NCBI GenBank assembly: GCA_027924585.1
Contig: BSBM01000712.1
Location: forward strand, 4,056,501-4,120,500
Source of the DNA: Larix kaempferi
Lineage: Eukaryota > Streptophyta > Pinopsida > Pinales > Pinaceae
DNA length: 64,000 nucleotides
Direction of reading: 5' to 3'
Shown: in pieces, positions 10,051-20,693 of the stretch
Numbering within the stretch: the stretch's first letter is position 1
How the letters are laid out: the number at the start of each line of letters is the position of its first letter
The notes under the pieces: model-generated
The model's input: only the letters and a program-made list of their open reading frames with translations
Database searches by the model: none
Told to the model about the DNA's origin: nothing
Translations under genes and position numbers: made by a program

Positions 10051-10920
10051 TGTTGGTCACCCTATATGTCAATTAATGAAAGCTAACACACAAGATGGTC
10101 AATATAAATTGTCAAACCCAGGGATGTCTTTTATTTCAATGGTAATAAGCATAATTTGTGCATAAACATGTCAAGCAGTTGATTTACTAAATGTAGATAA
10201 TGATCCTACCAATCTATCCAGCCAAACTCATTCCAAAAATCCAACTTAGCTAATTCACACATCTATGGAATTGATTGAAACTACCTTCTTACAGAAATCA
10301 CCCAACAGTTATAAAATTAAGAATAGAAATAAACGAGATTGTTTTTGCAAGAAGTTACAGCTGCGGAGTTATAGCTATAAAGTTACAGTTATAAAATTAA
10401 GAATAGAAATGAAGATCTATGATTTTCATGCTGCGGAGTTACAGCTAACTGATACAGCCGTATTAAACAAGGCTGTTAATCATGAGGGATGTTGTTGCTC
10501 TAATAATTAATGGATCAACAGACTCTGCAACTAGAATGCAACCTGCCTGTCGCAACTAGGTTTTGCTTTAGTGGAATCTATTATAGTGAGAATCTGTTAT
10601 AGCTCACGTGGAGGATATGTTGTCCCTTGGAGTCATTAGGAGCTGGTGCTTTGAAGAGTAACGGTTGGTGCCAACTAGCTGATACACGTGTGTTTCAGAT
10701 TTTGACTAAATGAACTCACAAATGTTAGCATAAACCAAGGGTCAGGATTCGTAACCATAACAATATTAGGCATAATTAAATGAAACAATAATGATTTATA
10801 CCTTGTCAGGATTGCTGGTTGATTTGGAAAAGGCATGTATATGGTTTACGAAAGTAAAGTAAAATTTGGAAAAATGATGAAATAGGTATGGTTAAAAAGG
10901 GGCATTTCCAGGGCCCAACA
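10051..10920 (-). mobile_element. Gypsy G 5' LTR (870 bp)
   Basis: Plus-strand ends are TGTTGG and CCAACA, a perfect 6-bp inverted pair. It sits between the PBS and copia B coding sequence (flank GTTAC 10921-10925). It contains a local repeat AGTTATAAAATTAAGAATAG at about 10305 and 10385. No coding sequence; the open frame at 10265-10510 is incidental. Confidence 0.85.
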
Positions 10921-10925
10921 GTTAC

Positions 10926-11560
10926 CATGAGCAAACTTATCATCTAGAAGGCCTTCAGCCACACCTTGAGCTTGCATGTCCTGCAAATGATGGTAGTTGA
11001 GATGTCCAAATCTCTCATGCCACAATATGCTTTCTTCATTGGAATGAGTATGGAGAGAAGATGGCTTGGAGAGTGGTAAGAAGTGTGAAAACTCATAGAG
11101 TTTTGAAGCATGATTTGCAACTCCTTTAGCAATGATTTCCCCTGAAACCATGTGTTGTATCTCGACTTAATTTGGAGAAAATATCACTCTTTTGGGCTCT
11201 CCAATATGAGTCATTTGATACACTGAAAGTAAATTCGTTGCAAGAGAAGGAACATAAAGCACATCAAAAAAGTAACCATAGTCAAGATTGATTCTTCCAA
11301 TCCCCTGAGAGGAGACTTATGTATCATTTCCCAATCTGATAGAAGGGCCAACTGAACTTTCAAAACTGGAGAAGAGATATTTGGAGGAAGATATGTGTCT
11401 TGTAGCTCCTAAATCTATGATGAAAGAAGAATTTGTTGATGCACTTGCCATGAGGGCATGACATCTTTATTTGTCTTTGGATCTAGAAGATTCAGTATCA
11501 ATATCTTTCTTCTTTTCACATGTAGGTACAAGAAGATTGTTCTTCTCAAGTAATTGATCC
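10926..11560 (-). pseudogene. pol: copia B protease and GAG-pre-integrase
   Basis: On the minus strand: a zinc knuckle CTYCHRGFHPESTC (C-x2-C-x4-H-x4-C, about 11600-11640) precedes a protease segment with FIIDLGATRHISSS (active-site D-S-G-A with Ser replaced by Leu) near 11400-11440, then VLYVPSLATNLLSV, and from 11151 the pre-integrase block ILWHERFGHLNYHHLQDM. Several stops separate the pieces. It ends where gypsy G starts, in the middle of the HHCC finger. Confidence 0.8.
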
Positions 11561-11661
11561 ATCAAATCTATAGTCTTCTTCATGCAAGTACTCTCAGGAT
11601 GGAAACCTCTATGACAATATGTGCACTTGGATCTTCCCTTCTAAGAATGCTTGGTCTTCCT

Positions 11662-12377
11662 TCATTTCGAAACCCCATCTGACTGATGTGAAATATATGT
11701 AGGCTTTGTATCATTCGATCTCTTATTAGAAATATTTTTCTTTCCTTTACCATTTTCCCTTTTAGCCTCAGTAGCTATAGGGGCCAAATCCAACTTGGGT
11801 TTGGTCATTCCCATGGAGATTAACTTCTCTTCCTCTTGAGTAATATATTGGATGAAGTCATCAAGTGAGGGAAACTTCCATTTTGGAATGGACATCTTAG
11901 TTGTCTGGAAAGTAGAGACAAAAACTGAGAAGTTTGGTCCCAACTTTGAGAGAATGGAAAAAATAAGCTGCTTGTGTTCTTTCACTCTCTCATATCGTTT
12001 CAACTGTGATATCAAGCTTTTGAACTTGGTGAGGAAGGCATTGATAGATTCAAAGCTGTTAGGACTCAAACATATGAGTTCATTCTCTAATTTGTGTCCT
12101 TTCATATCTTCTTTCTGTCCAAAAAGGGATTTGAGCTTGTCCCAAACCTCTTTAGGAGATGTAAGATCAATGACATGGAAGTGAAGATCATTAGAAATTG
12201 AGAGAAAGAGGTGGCCAACTGCTTCATCAAGCCTATCCAAGTACTTGGACTTTTCAACTGCACTAAGAGGTTCTACCATTGTTCCATTGAGTACTCAGTG
12301 AATCCCTTGGTTCTCATGAAGAGAGCCATGTTGGATTTCCACTCAACGTAGTTGGAAGATGTGAGATTTAGATCCAT
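11662..12377 (-). pseudogene. gag: copia B gag
   Basis: The start is taken at the ATG at 12377 (MDLNLTSSNYVEWKSNM), the typical copia Gag opening. A frameshift near 12285 moves to the frame open from 12279 to 11662, with AVGHLFLSISNDLHF, KEVWDKLKSLFGQ, LISQLKRYERVKEHKQLIF and FIQYITQEEEKL, the gag-polypeptide (UBN2) family of copia. A basic tail leads to the zinc knuckle at about 11620. About 235 codons, near the usual length for this domain. Confidence 0.85.
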
Positions 12378-13167
12378 CTAAATAGAGAAGGTCGAATAGT
12401 TGAAGAAGAATTCGAATGGGTGAATAAACCAACAAAACAAGAGAAGTTTTTGCTGATGGAGAATGCTACACTTTGACTGAACACTATGTTTTGAACACTG
12501 AGCACAAGACTAAGTCCTTCACACCTAGCTATACCTCACTAGATTTCTCCAATGAATTCAACTAATAGCACTGGTATTTGTTGTGGAAACTCAGAGGCTT
12601 GTCGTGCTCAAGTGAAAGATAGCTTCTCAAAGAAATGATGTAACTGCTGCAAGGGTTGCAGTTCGAATATCCTCTTCTTGCTCTTATAGCGTGTGATAAT
12701 AAGCAAGGGATCTAGCAACTATAGCAAACTCACAATCAAACTATCAACAATTTTGCAAATAAGAAGAGAAGCATGCACTCAATAACCACTCATAAACACA
12801 AAATAATGAACAATGACAGTATCATATAATGAATAATGAATGTAAAGAATGTAATACAATAATCTATGATGAAGCATCATATAGGATTCAAGTTAGCCAA
12901 GTAGGGAATTAAAATCTAAGCTCAAAGTATAGCTTGGATAACTATGGAGACATCATCCATTCAGTAGTATCATTCATAAATGGTAAGAGTCCGTCAAGTG
13001 TGTCCAACTGAGTCTAACAGAACCATCTGGGCATAAATCATGGAATGGAGACTCCAAGGGGGTCACATGAGACCATCATAGGGTCAAATGGCACTCCAAA
13101 ACTAGATAACTAGGAGCTACAAGTAGTTAGGATGAGCAATCAGTGGAACAACTACTCAATCCATGCA

Positions 13168-13285
13168 CTAACTGAGTGATAACTCTCGGTAGGTGAGAAA
13201 AGGTGCCCTAACTGAGTGATATCTCGTGGTAGGTGAGCAAAGGTGCTCTAACTGACAGTGATAGGTGAGAAAAGGCACACTAGAC
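13168..13285. repeat. 40-bp tandem repeat, about 2.8 copies
   Basis: CTAACTGAGTGAT...GGTAGGTGAG recurs at 13168 and 13208, and with CTAACTGACAGTGAT at 13248, exactly 40 bp apart. The third copy is shortened. Confidence 0.85.
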
Positions 13286-13409
13286 ATTCATAAACTCAAA
13301 GAAGGCACTTTAGGTAGGTGGGAGGCCAACTAGGGGATAAACACAGGCTCTGGAGAGCTATAAGCAAGCTCTAAGTGCTACGGAGACTACCATGATGATG
13401 ACTAGATGA

Positions 13410-13464
13410 ATGCAGTGGCATGCAAATGCATGCAACATGCAGATTTGCATGCAAGCATGCAAAA
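13410..13464. repeat. ATGCA/TGCAT-rich patch
   Basis: At least six overlapping GCATGCA or TGCATG words within 55 bp. This is simple-sequence in character; the same word is the RY motif of seed promoters, but nothing else supports a promoter here. Confidence 0.6.
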
Positions 13465-15074
13465 TATAAAAATGATGGTTTGAATATTCCAATAAACCTC
13501 TTCCAGTGGTGACATTTGTCATGATCCCAACCACCTTCATAACTGCTCATAACTTCCTCAACAACCTCCAACAGCCGCTAAGTACTCTGGATTGACTTCT
13601 GTACAAATTTGACTCTACTACAGTTGTCGGCCCCATCTCCTACTTCGACCATACTGTATTTTGTCACCTTCGACCTTACTTGTCGGCTTCACTTTGGTTT
13701 AATGACTGCAAGTCAAATCCGCCCCGTCCTCCATGCTTGGCTTCAGCCACTATCCATTGGTGTCGTTGTTTGACAACTTGTTGACACCCGATCTCTTTCG
13801 TTGAAATCCTGTCATCTGTTGATATTAGAATTTTTTATTCTCGACCTTCACCTCCTATCAACCACATATCGATAGCTTCTACTGGATTACTTGGATTTGA
13901 ATTCCAGTCTCCGTTTGCACCAATGGCCATTGGAAATCCCCCTGGTCAACTTCTCTTGTCGATCAACTTTGATTGTTTTTCCTAGGCCTCGATGCTCCTG
14001 CATCAGACTCCTATTGTTTCTGCAACATCCTTCCCCAAAATGTTGAAGTTATTTGGGGCCCCTCCTTTGAAAACTTTTGTAGCAAGCTTTTTACTTCATC
14101 CTTATGTTTGTTTTATTTGACTAGGAAGAATTTCATCACCTACTTCCAAAAGAGTTTTCTCATTTGTCTAAGGCAAAGTCATCCTTTTCCTTTAGCGCAA
14201 ATTTTGGTCTTAACTCCCCACTATAGTGCAAGTTTTAGCCTTAAGTTCGTCGCCGCTTTGACACACCTTTAACCATAAGTTCCTTGCTCAACGCAGACTT
14301 TAGCTCTAACTCAGCCGCCCTTTTGACAAGTCCCAAGTCTGTTATCTGGCGCAATATGCCGGCCACCGTTAGTGCAAGAGATAATTTTTCTCGGTCGCTT
14401 GAGGTGCAAGAATTATCACTATCATCCCGCCTTGGAGCTAGGCTTCACTTCCTTGGAAGGATTAAAAGTTGGCGCATTTTTCCCCAGTGAAACTATGATG
14501 ATAGAGTCAACTCCCCAAGCGCTGTAGATGCGCTTATCCTTCCCGCTTGCAAATCCTACCTTTCGTATTTCACGATAACTCGTGTGTGGCATAGTTTTAT
14601 GAGCGCAGCCCTAATGCCAGGATAGCCGCCTGAGCGCGAGGTTTATTTTTGGATCTGTGCTTGCCACATAGTGCGGAGCATTATGCTCCCTACTTGGCAT
14701 GAAAGTTAAAATCGGTACTTAGCGCGAAAAGATACCCTCGATCCCTGTGCACCGGCGGAGTTGCTAAGGCCTTTAATAAAATCATGTGCCACTCTTAATG
14801 ACAGATTTCTTGAGCCCCATGCTCATAACCTCGCCAACTTTAAACATATGAGAGCATTTAACTCTTCCCCTATTTAACGCATGCACCGAGGTTTTGGGTT
14901 TTTATTTAGTCATTTGCACTCGGAGCACTCGCCATTCACGTCGAAGTTCAAGACTTCTGTTCACTGCAAACAGTTGAGGTCTCAGAACGCTCGCCATACT
15001 GACAGATAGGATCTTTCCCAATCCTCCACTTGGATTAGTAAGTTAAAAAATCACCCACGCACAGTTTGAGTAGC

Positions 15075-15296
15075 TCAAGCGACCTTCGTTTCTCTTTGCA
15101 TGAAAGCTAGAAAGGACATAGGATAGTCGTTCTTTTCCCTACGAGGATACGAAGACACCACTTTCAGACCAGGGCAGAGACAACCCCATCTCACAGGCAC
15201 ACAAGTCTTTTCCCTCTGTTGCGTTTTCAACTCTCCTGGTTTTCCTCGTAAAGTTTTCATTCGCCAAGCGAAACCCGCGGCTCCCCACGACCACAT
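15075..15296 (-). CDS. Small antisense ORF in the X' 3' region (73 codons)
   Basis: Unrecognised. Reads antisense to the element: it opens MWSWGAAGFAWRMKT and ends FLAFMQRETKVA, basic, with a Pro-Val-Arg-Trp-Gly core. The equivalent frame in X (45713-45937) is open for 74 codons, with about three quarters of residues shared by eye and a length change of exactly one codon. Antisense frames between integrase and 3' LTR are known in some Tat-lineage elements, which makes a real gene possible. No promoter was identified; conservation could be chance over so short a span. Confidence 0.3.
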   Translation of the reverse strand: MWSWGAAGFAWRMKTLRGKPGELKTQQREKTCVPVRWGCLCPGLKVVSSYPRREKNDYPMSFLAFMQRETKVA

Positions 15297-16254
15297 TTGA
15301 AAGTTTTATGTGTTTTCTTGGTTGTGTAATAGTTTGTTTCGGTTTGAGGATCTTTTTCTTTGAGTAGAGTCTCTGCTTTCTAAAAGTATGAAGTGCTTAT
15401 CCCGCTCTGGTCATGAGGTTGAATCATCCCAGCGGTATTTTTAGCGGCCGCAGAGTTTTTCGCTCAAAACCGTAGAAGCCACAACATCCCAAAGCCTCAT
15501 TTTCAAAGCTCCCTGCCAAGCATCTTCTGCGCGTAAGGCTCGACTCTTCTCACTCCTTGCAGTTAATGTTTCATGCTATAAGCACCAAGATACACTGCTC
15601 AACCAAGAGTGAGGTTTATTCATGACGTGGTTGCATAAAACCCACATTGCTCGACTGAAGCTACCGTGGAGATGTGTTAAATCAGCCCATCAAGCCCATT
15701 TAGAAACTTGAAGTTATGGCCCGATCCTTAGCCGATAAAGCCTGCGGTTGCGGAACTTATCCATCTTTAGCGTAGCATCCACTATAAGTTTTCGGCGCAT
15801 AAAATGTTTAAAAATTGATGCACAGACAATATCGCGTGCATTATGCTAAGCGCTAACACAAAAAATAAGGTTAGGATAGCACATGTGAATGTGTTTAGCT
15901 TGAGCGCACATATGAAATTATGGCACTGACACGCAAAATATTTTAGGTCTCAGCGCAGGAAATGCATTATCACTTGGCACCGGAATAATTTTAGGTGCCG
16001 TTGCACATAGAACGTTCAAATCTTAGCGCATAAATTCCCACTTATACGCCAGTGCACACTAGATCACTAATATTGGCACACGCAGAATCCCAAGTGCGTC
16101 ACAAAGCTTAATTTTGGCACCAGCGCAGAAATCTTCATTAGAATCACACAAGTTTGTGTCACAATTCAAAGGATACCTGCACACTGAAAATGAATGGCAT
16201 AGACCCAAAATGATCTTGCCCGTTGTCCTGATGTTTTCTCTTTTTTTTTAGCAT

Positions 16255-16264
16255 GAAGGGAGAT
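16255..16264 (+). other. Polypurine tract before LTR 1 of X
   Basis: GAAGGGAGAT directly upstream of TGTTGAATTAAG. The same tract (GAAGGGACAT, 46896-46905) precedes LTR 2. It primes plus-strand DNA synthesis and fixes the 5' border of the LTR. Confidence 0.85.
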
Positions 16265-16397
16265 TGTTGAATTAAGCTTAAACATGAATTGAAGATAATT
16301 ATGATTGTTAAAGACAGCCTCTATTTGTGAAAATGTTATATTTTGGCTTTGTCATAGAGTGTTGCTAATGCATGGAATAATGGTCTAACTAAAGTCT

Positions 16398-16422
16398 TTT
16401 GGTATTGCTTTTCTCACCACAG
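16398..16422 (+). promoter_or_regulatory. Candidate 3' splice site before the LTR ORF
   Basis: A pyrimidine-rich run, TTGCTTTTCTCACCACAG, ends at 16422, seven bases before the ATG at 16430. It fits a plant splice acceptor and would place the ORF at the start of a spliced exon. In the second LTR the same place reads CCTTGATGACCATGG and has lost the AG. Confidence 0.4.
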
Positions 16423-16429
16423 GATTACC

Positions 16430-19400
16430 ATGCATAGGAAGTCAACAAAGAAGAAGGCAGCTCAAAAAGTAACCTCGGACTCAAAGGTTGAAGTTCTATT
16501 AGATACTTCTCTCATCACGATGTTTGCTGACACGCAAGCTACCATTGTTGTTTCCCCTGGGAGCTCCGCTCCTGAATTTCAATGGGGGAATCTATATAGA
16601 TTCATCATAGCTCAAGATAGTTCAACAACTTCTATAGAGGATGCCCTAGTGTATGCAAACATCAGAAGGTCTCATTTACATAAGGAAACAACTCGGCCAG
16701 AGATATTCCCTTGTTCCAAAGTTATTGGATGGCTTATTCCTAACATCCAGACCGACACAAGGCTCATGACTGATAAAAATGGGTTAAACCTGGCATCTTT
16801 CACTCTCGAGCATGTTACTGTTTCCTACAGATTGCCTACACCCAGGGCTTGTTTGGATGATGACTGGATGGCAAAGCATCAAATGGACTTGCTAGAAACT
16901 GCCCATAAGATGACTATAAATGACAGGCAGATCAGGAGGAGGCAGAATAATGAATATGAGAGCAATCTCCTAAAATCCCCTTACAGGTTCCTCGTCCTGA
17001 TGTTCAGTAGACTCTTCGGCATGCCTAATGGAAATGTGTTTAATATCGGATGGGTGTTGGTGATGTTTCACATAGAAACAAAAGGTACCATCTTCAATTG
17101 GGATGAAATAATTTTAGATAGCTTGGCCTCACAGTTAACAGCAGCCCAAGGAGGACTAGCCCAAAAGAAGGCATATTTCTTCATGTCTTCATATCTGATT
17201 GATTTCCAATTAAGCAAGCATTCGTTCCCGGACTTGGGTTTCTCTTGGAAACAAAATGAAACAACTCTCTTCATAGCTTACCAGTGTACATGGGAAAGTA
17301 AATACGCAAACCACTACAAGATGATTTGCGAGAGGTTTATCATGCCTTTGTACAAGCTTATCTTCGTTGAAGAGCCAGATTGTATGTCGGAGAATGCTAT
17401 GCCCATAATTGAAGGATATGGGGACTATTATCACAGTGCATAAGGAACATACATCAGGATGAGTGGAGGGACTCATGATCCATTTATGTTCCCTTGGTAT
17501 GTTACAGATTTTGTAATTCATAAGGAGGTTGTGAGACAACTCTTCGGCACCGGTGCAATAAGCAAGTTCTTAACAGACCGAAGAAAGGCCATGTATCATC
17601 CCATGTCATTTACCATCAGAGCTTACAACCTCCCAAGAGCAAGAGATGGGGAAAATTAAGCTCAAGGCTTAGAATTTTTCCATTTTGGCTCAGTCCCTTT
17701 CAGAAGGCGTGACCCTAATGGTGCGGTAAGTAGGAATTTCCTTGACCTCAAGCTCTCCTTTGAGTATGCTCATGCGGTGGACCGAGACGAGGAATTCTGC
17801 AAGAGTGCCCACAACCTAACTGAGTTAGGAAAACGTCACAATACGAAAGTTGTGAAAGATCCAAGCCCCAAACCTATCGATTTGATCTAAGGAGAGCGGG
17901 AGGAATCAACCTCACAATTAGGGGACCCATCAGAAATGGATCAGGACAGAGAGCTCCAAGAGCAATCTCTCAAACAGCAGCAGGACCAAGAGAAAGCAAG
18001 GATTCAAGGTGAGCTAGCTGCCAAGCTTCAGCATGAGGAGATTGCAAGGAAGCAACAAGAGCATGCCTCTCAGTTTGAACAGCAAGAAGAGGCTTCTAGG
18101 ATTTAGAAAGAAAGAGAAGATCAGGTATCCCAAGAAAATGCTTCCAAGCAACAGCATGAGGAAGAGCAAAGGCCCCTATCTGAAGGAGCAGATGGATTGC
18201 AAACATAGCAAGAAGAGTCAGCAGGAGAGAAGGGGAAAAAGCAGACGGAGAAGTCTCTCGAGCCGGAGCCATCTACTCTGATAGATATGGAAGTAGACCC
18301 ACCATTGATATGCACTCCAGGGGGGACTCAGGAAGAAGGTTCCTATTCAGGGAGCTTAGCGCTAACCCCATATAACCCCAGGAAGCAGCGCAAAATAGAA
18401 AACCTGGAAACTGTATATTTTAGTGAGAAGAAAAGGGCCATCATTGATAGGAGAGTAAAGAAAATGGAAGCCAAGACAAAGAATGTGGAAAATGAGGAGG
18501 ATGATTATGAACTATGGATAACAGATAAAACATTGGTCCAAGGAACTGAAGCCGACCCCACATTCCAAGCTCAATGCATCATGGCATCAGCTAAGGAAAC
18601 TAAAGCTAATATTGATTTTTTGAAAGAAAAGATAAATCATTACAAAGAACAATGCCATAAGATCAAAGATGATAGAAAGAGGGAAGTATTGGAAGCAAAC
18701 AAACTGAAGGAGAAATACAATACGTTGTCAGGAGAGCATCTGGTGCTCAATTCAGGAGTTCTCTAGCTCAAGAATGAGAATAACTCCTTAGAAATGCAGT
18801 TGGCTTTCTCTGAAGGTGAGCTAGAGAATCTGAAGGCTCGGATAACATAACTAGAGGAACTCAAATCAAACAGGGCTCAGCAAATCCAGCTCCACCAACA
18901 AGAATGTGAAGGGCTGATTCAAGAAAAGGAACAACTAGCAAGACAGCTCAAAGAGGCAATGGAAGACCAGCAAAATTTGTCCACATTTCACAAACAAGCA
19001 TGTGATATGCGAACCAAAATTCATTAGCTGCTAGTACTAATCTCGAAAGAGATTTGGAGCATGCAAAAGATGATTAAGAAGATGACAACAATTGAAACCA
19101 AAGCCCTAAGGACTCGAGAAAGGTTTGCAGACCATGTAGAGAAGCTGAAACAACAATTTGAGTGGAAAAAGGGAAAATCTCAACTCCCTTCACACTTATG
19201 CGCCCCTACAGGGGATGAATTGGACGTGGACATAGGAATTCTTGAATTTGCCACAGATTGTGGTACCAAGCTAAGTTCATAAATCAAAAGGACAGTCCAC
19301 GAGTGTTGTTCCATCTATTCCTCACTCAGGGAATCACTTAGCAAATGGCATCTGGTTATCCCCGCCTCCATTTATGATTTCCCAAAAGAAGAAGATCGAG

Positions 19401-19558
19401 TGTTCGAGTTGCAGAACGAGCTGGACGATGACTTGGATTAAATCAAGAAGATAGAGGTATTGACCCAGGATGAATTTCAACAGATCATTTTCCAGCCTGC
19501 AATACATATTTACTTCCTGGAAGCAATGGAAAAGAGGCCACACAGGGTAAAGCGCTGA
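16430..19558 (+). pseudogene. LTR-borne orphan ORF of X, copy 1 (1042 codons, 10 stops)
   Basis: Not recognised with confidence. One frame runs from ATG 16430 to TGA 19556-19558 without any frameshift but with ten internal stops (17441, 17657, 17888, 18104, 18206, 18764, 18848, 19025, 19280, 19439). Each of these is a sense codon in the copy at 47072-52346; many are CAG or CAA there. Layout: basic Lys-rich N-terminus, a globular region to about residue 410 with MFSRLFGMPNGNVF and FMSSYLIDFQLSKHSFPDLG, a Gln/Glu-rich coiled coil (about 500-585), a second long coiled coil (about 660-915), and a conserved tail with LVIPASIYDFPKEED. No zinc, protease or polymerase motif. The globular part faintly recalls plant-mobile-domain-like proteins. 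Being in U3, it lies downstream of pol in the genomic RNA. Confidence 0.6.
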
Positions 19559-19955
19559 TCAAATCAGACCTTCGAAAGCATGAAATAACGTCCCAGGAAA
19601 CAATATCTTCTCACGGCAAGCTCATCATAAAGGATATCAACCAATGGACCTCGTACATTCAAAGTATTGATGGCTCGGTAATTTCAAGCAAGCAAGTTGG
19701 TGGAGACGTGACTTCATGTCAACAGGCAGAAGCCCCAGCAGAGTAGACAGATCATTCTTATTTTTTTTAAATCAAGAGGAGAAGCTAAAATTCTGCCTTT
19801 GTAAAATTGCTTTAAAAGGACAGCTGGTCCCTAGTTTTGTCCTATTTGTAAAACCCTCCACGTATTCATAAGCGTTGTAAGAATGCGATGAAATCCAGGG
19901 AAGGGGGTTATAGAATTAGGGTACACTTGTTAGCCCAAGAGGTGCCTTGTAAAGT

Positions 19956-19963
19956 TATAAATA
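19956..19963 (+). promoter_or_regulatory. TATA box of X LTR 1
   Basis: TATAAATA, conserved at 52744-52751 in LTR 2. It lies about 110 bp before the AATAAA signal, so transcripts would start near 19985 and R is about 100 bp. Confidence 0.7.
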
Positions 19964-20066
19964 GAAGGTTAGAAGGAATAGAGAGGGACTTTTTGGCAGG
20001 GGAAAAGAAGCTTCTTAGCTTGTACGAACTATTTTGTAATGAGCTCCAGGGAAGCGATTTTTGCCT

Positions 20067-20072
20067 AATAAA
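20067..20072 (+). terminator. Polyadenylation signal of X LTR 1
   Basis: AATAAA within CCTAATAAAGAGCC, conserved in LTR 2 near 52855. Spacing from the TATA box fits an LTR R region. Confidence 0.6.
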
Positions 20073-20666
20073 GAGCCTGAGGGAGACATTTGTTTTTCCT
20101 GGAAATGTGGACTTGATGCATGCTGGATTATTCTTATGACATTCTGACATTGCTGTGAGATCTTTCCTTTCTGTTCGGAATTGTTTCTGTCTGATGAATG
20201 ATCTCACTATTTTCTGTGCTATGATGTTTTCCTAAATGAGTAATAGAATGCTTTCACATTGATTAAAAGCTATCTTTTATATCTTTAATCTCTTGTTGTA
20301 GATGTATCTTTGTGATTTAATGGTTATCTGTGTATCTTTAGATACTTCTTTCAGCACATTACTCATATTTATAGTTTGCTCCTTGCAAGGATAGATTAGA
20401 TTTATTTCAGTCTTAGATACAAATTTGTTTCGAGCTCTCCATTTAGATTAAATTAGCTTAGGCACTTGGACATCATTTTAACAATAAAATCAAAAAGAAC
20501 GGTGGATCAGGCCATAACTAATGTAAAAGAAAGCAAATCTAATGGTAGCCAGAACAGCTAACCGGACAGATTCCCCATACCAAACGGTGGACAATCTATT
20601 GGGATAGTCTATCGAGGAGAATCCCTTTCTGCTTGATGTTGTGATCTTCGAGGCATCAACAGTTTT

Positions 20667-20685
20667 TGGCGCTGGAAGGAGGGCC
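20667..20685 (+). other. X primer-binding site
   Basis: TGGCGCTGGAAGGAGGGCC, five bases after the LTR end (CATCAACA). Form and place fit a gypsy PBS; the tRNA is not assigned. Confidence 0.75.
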
Positions 20686-20693
20686 CGAAGTGC

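Larger units (their letters stand above)
4986..10920 (-). mobile_element. Ty3/gypsy element G, 5' two-thirds
   Basis: Minus-strand gypsy element: 5' LTR 10051-10920, PBS 10031-10050, Gag, two zinc knuckles, protease, RT, RNase H and the start of integrase, where copia A interrupts it. The rest of the integrase and the 3' LTR must lie left of the window beyond copia A. The order PR-RT-RH-INT and the tRNA-Asp-like PBS recall the Athila side of the gypsy family; this placement is from memory of motifs. G itself interrupts copia B: flank 10921-10925 is GTTAC and copia B coding resumes there. All domains carry stops or frameshifts. Confidence 0.85.
10921..12377 (-). mobile_element. copia B relic, gag to GAG-pre-integrase
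   Basis: Minus-strand Ty1/copia fragment, the oldest layer of the left nest. It runs from a Gag start at 12377 through zinc knuckle and protease to the GAG-pre-integrase segment, where gypsy G interrupts it at 10920 (codons for KFAHGN, then the G LTR). The remaining pol should lie left of the window. No PBS or LTR could be recognised above 12377. Confidence 0.8.
12378..14014. other. Unassigned non-coding stretch between copia B and the X composite
   Basis: No domain, LTR pair or PBS is recognised. It holds a 40-bp tandem repeat (13168-13285) and an ATGCA-rich patch (13410-13464). From about 13620 the text becomes rich in TCGAC/CGACC words like chromovirus Z, and the last bases before 14015 resemble the Z chromodomain tail at 53482-53495. 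It may therefore include the 3' end of Z or of a related element. Confidence 0.4.
14015..16264 (+). mobile_element. Truncated 3' internal end of a second X copy (X')
   Basis: Matches 44653-46905, the part of X between integrase and the 3' LTR, over its whole length. It ends in the polypurine tract directly before the LTR at 16265 but lacks gag-pol and a 5' LTR. The composite is therefore X' internal end, LTR, X internal, LTR, the product expected from unequal LTR recombination or from truncation of a tandem. Mostly non-coding, with many GCGC motifs. Compared with the X copy it shows many CG-to-TG/CA changes. Confidence 0.75.
16265..20661 (+). mobile_element. X LTR 1 (4397 bp), carries a long ORF
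   Basis: Begins TGTTGA after a polypurine tract and ends TCAACA two bases before the PBS region: perfect 6-bp inverted ends. U3 is about 3.7 kb and contains an ORF of 1042 codons (16430-19558). A TATA box at 19956 and AATAAA at 20067 define a short R region. The non-coding tail is 19559-20661. It is very long for a plant LTR. Confidence 0.85.

Noticed and set aside
12378-13167. 5' LTR of copia B
   Set aside because: Expected directly above the gag start, but no PBS of the TGGTATCA type and no TG...CA pair could be found.
13410-13464. RY-type (CATGCA) seed promoter cluster
   Set aside because: No gene follows and the motif is part of a simple repeat.
14015-20661. A 6.6-kb LTR starting at 14015 (TGTTTCTGCAAC...) instead of 16265
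   Set aside because: The two copies are similar from 14015/44653 on, but no polypurine tract precedes 44653, whereas GAAGGGA(G/C)AT directly precedes TGTTGA at 16265 and 46906 and the ends TGTTGA/TCAACA pair perfectly.
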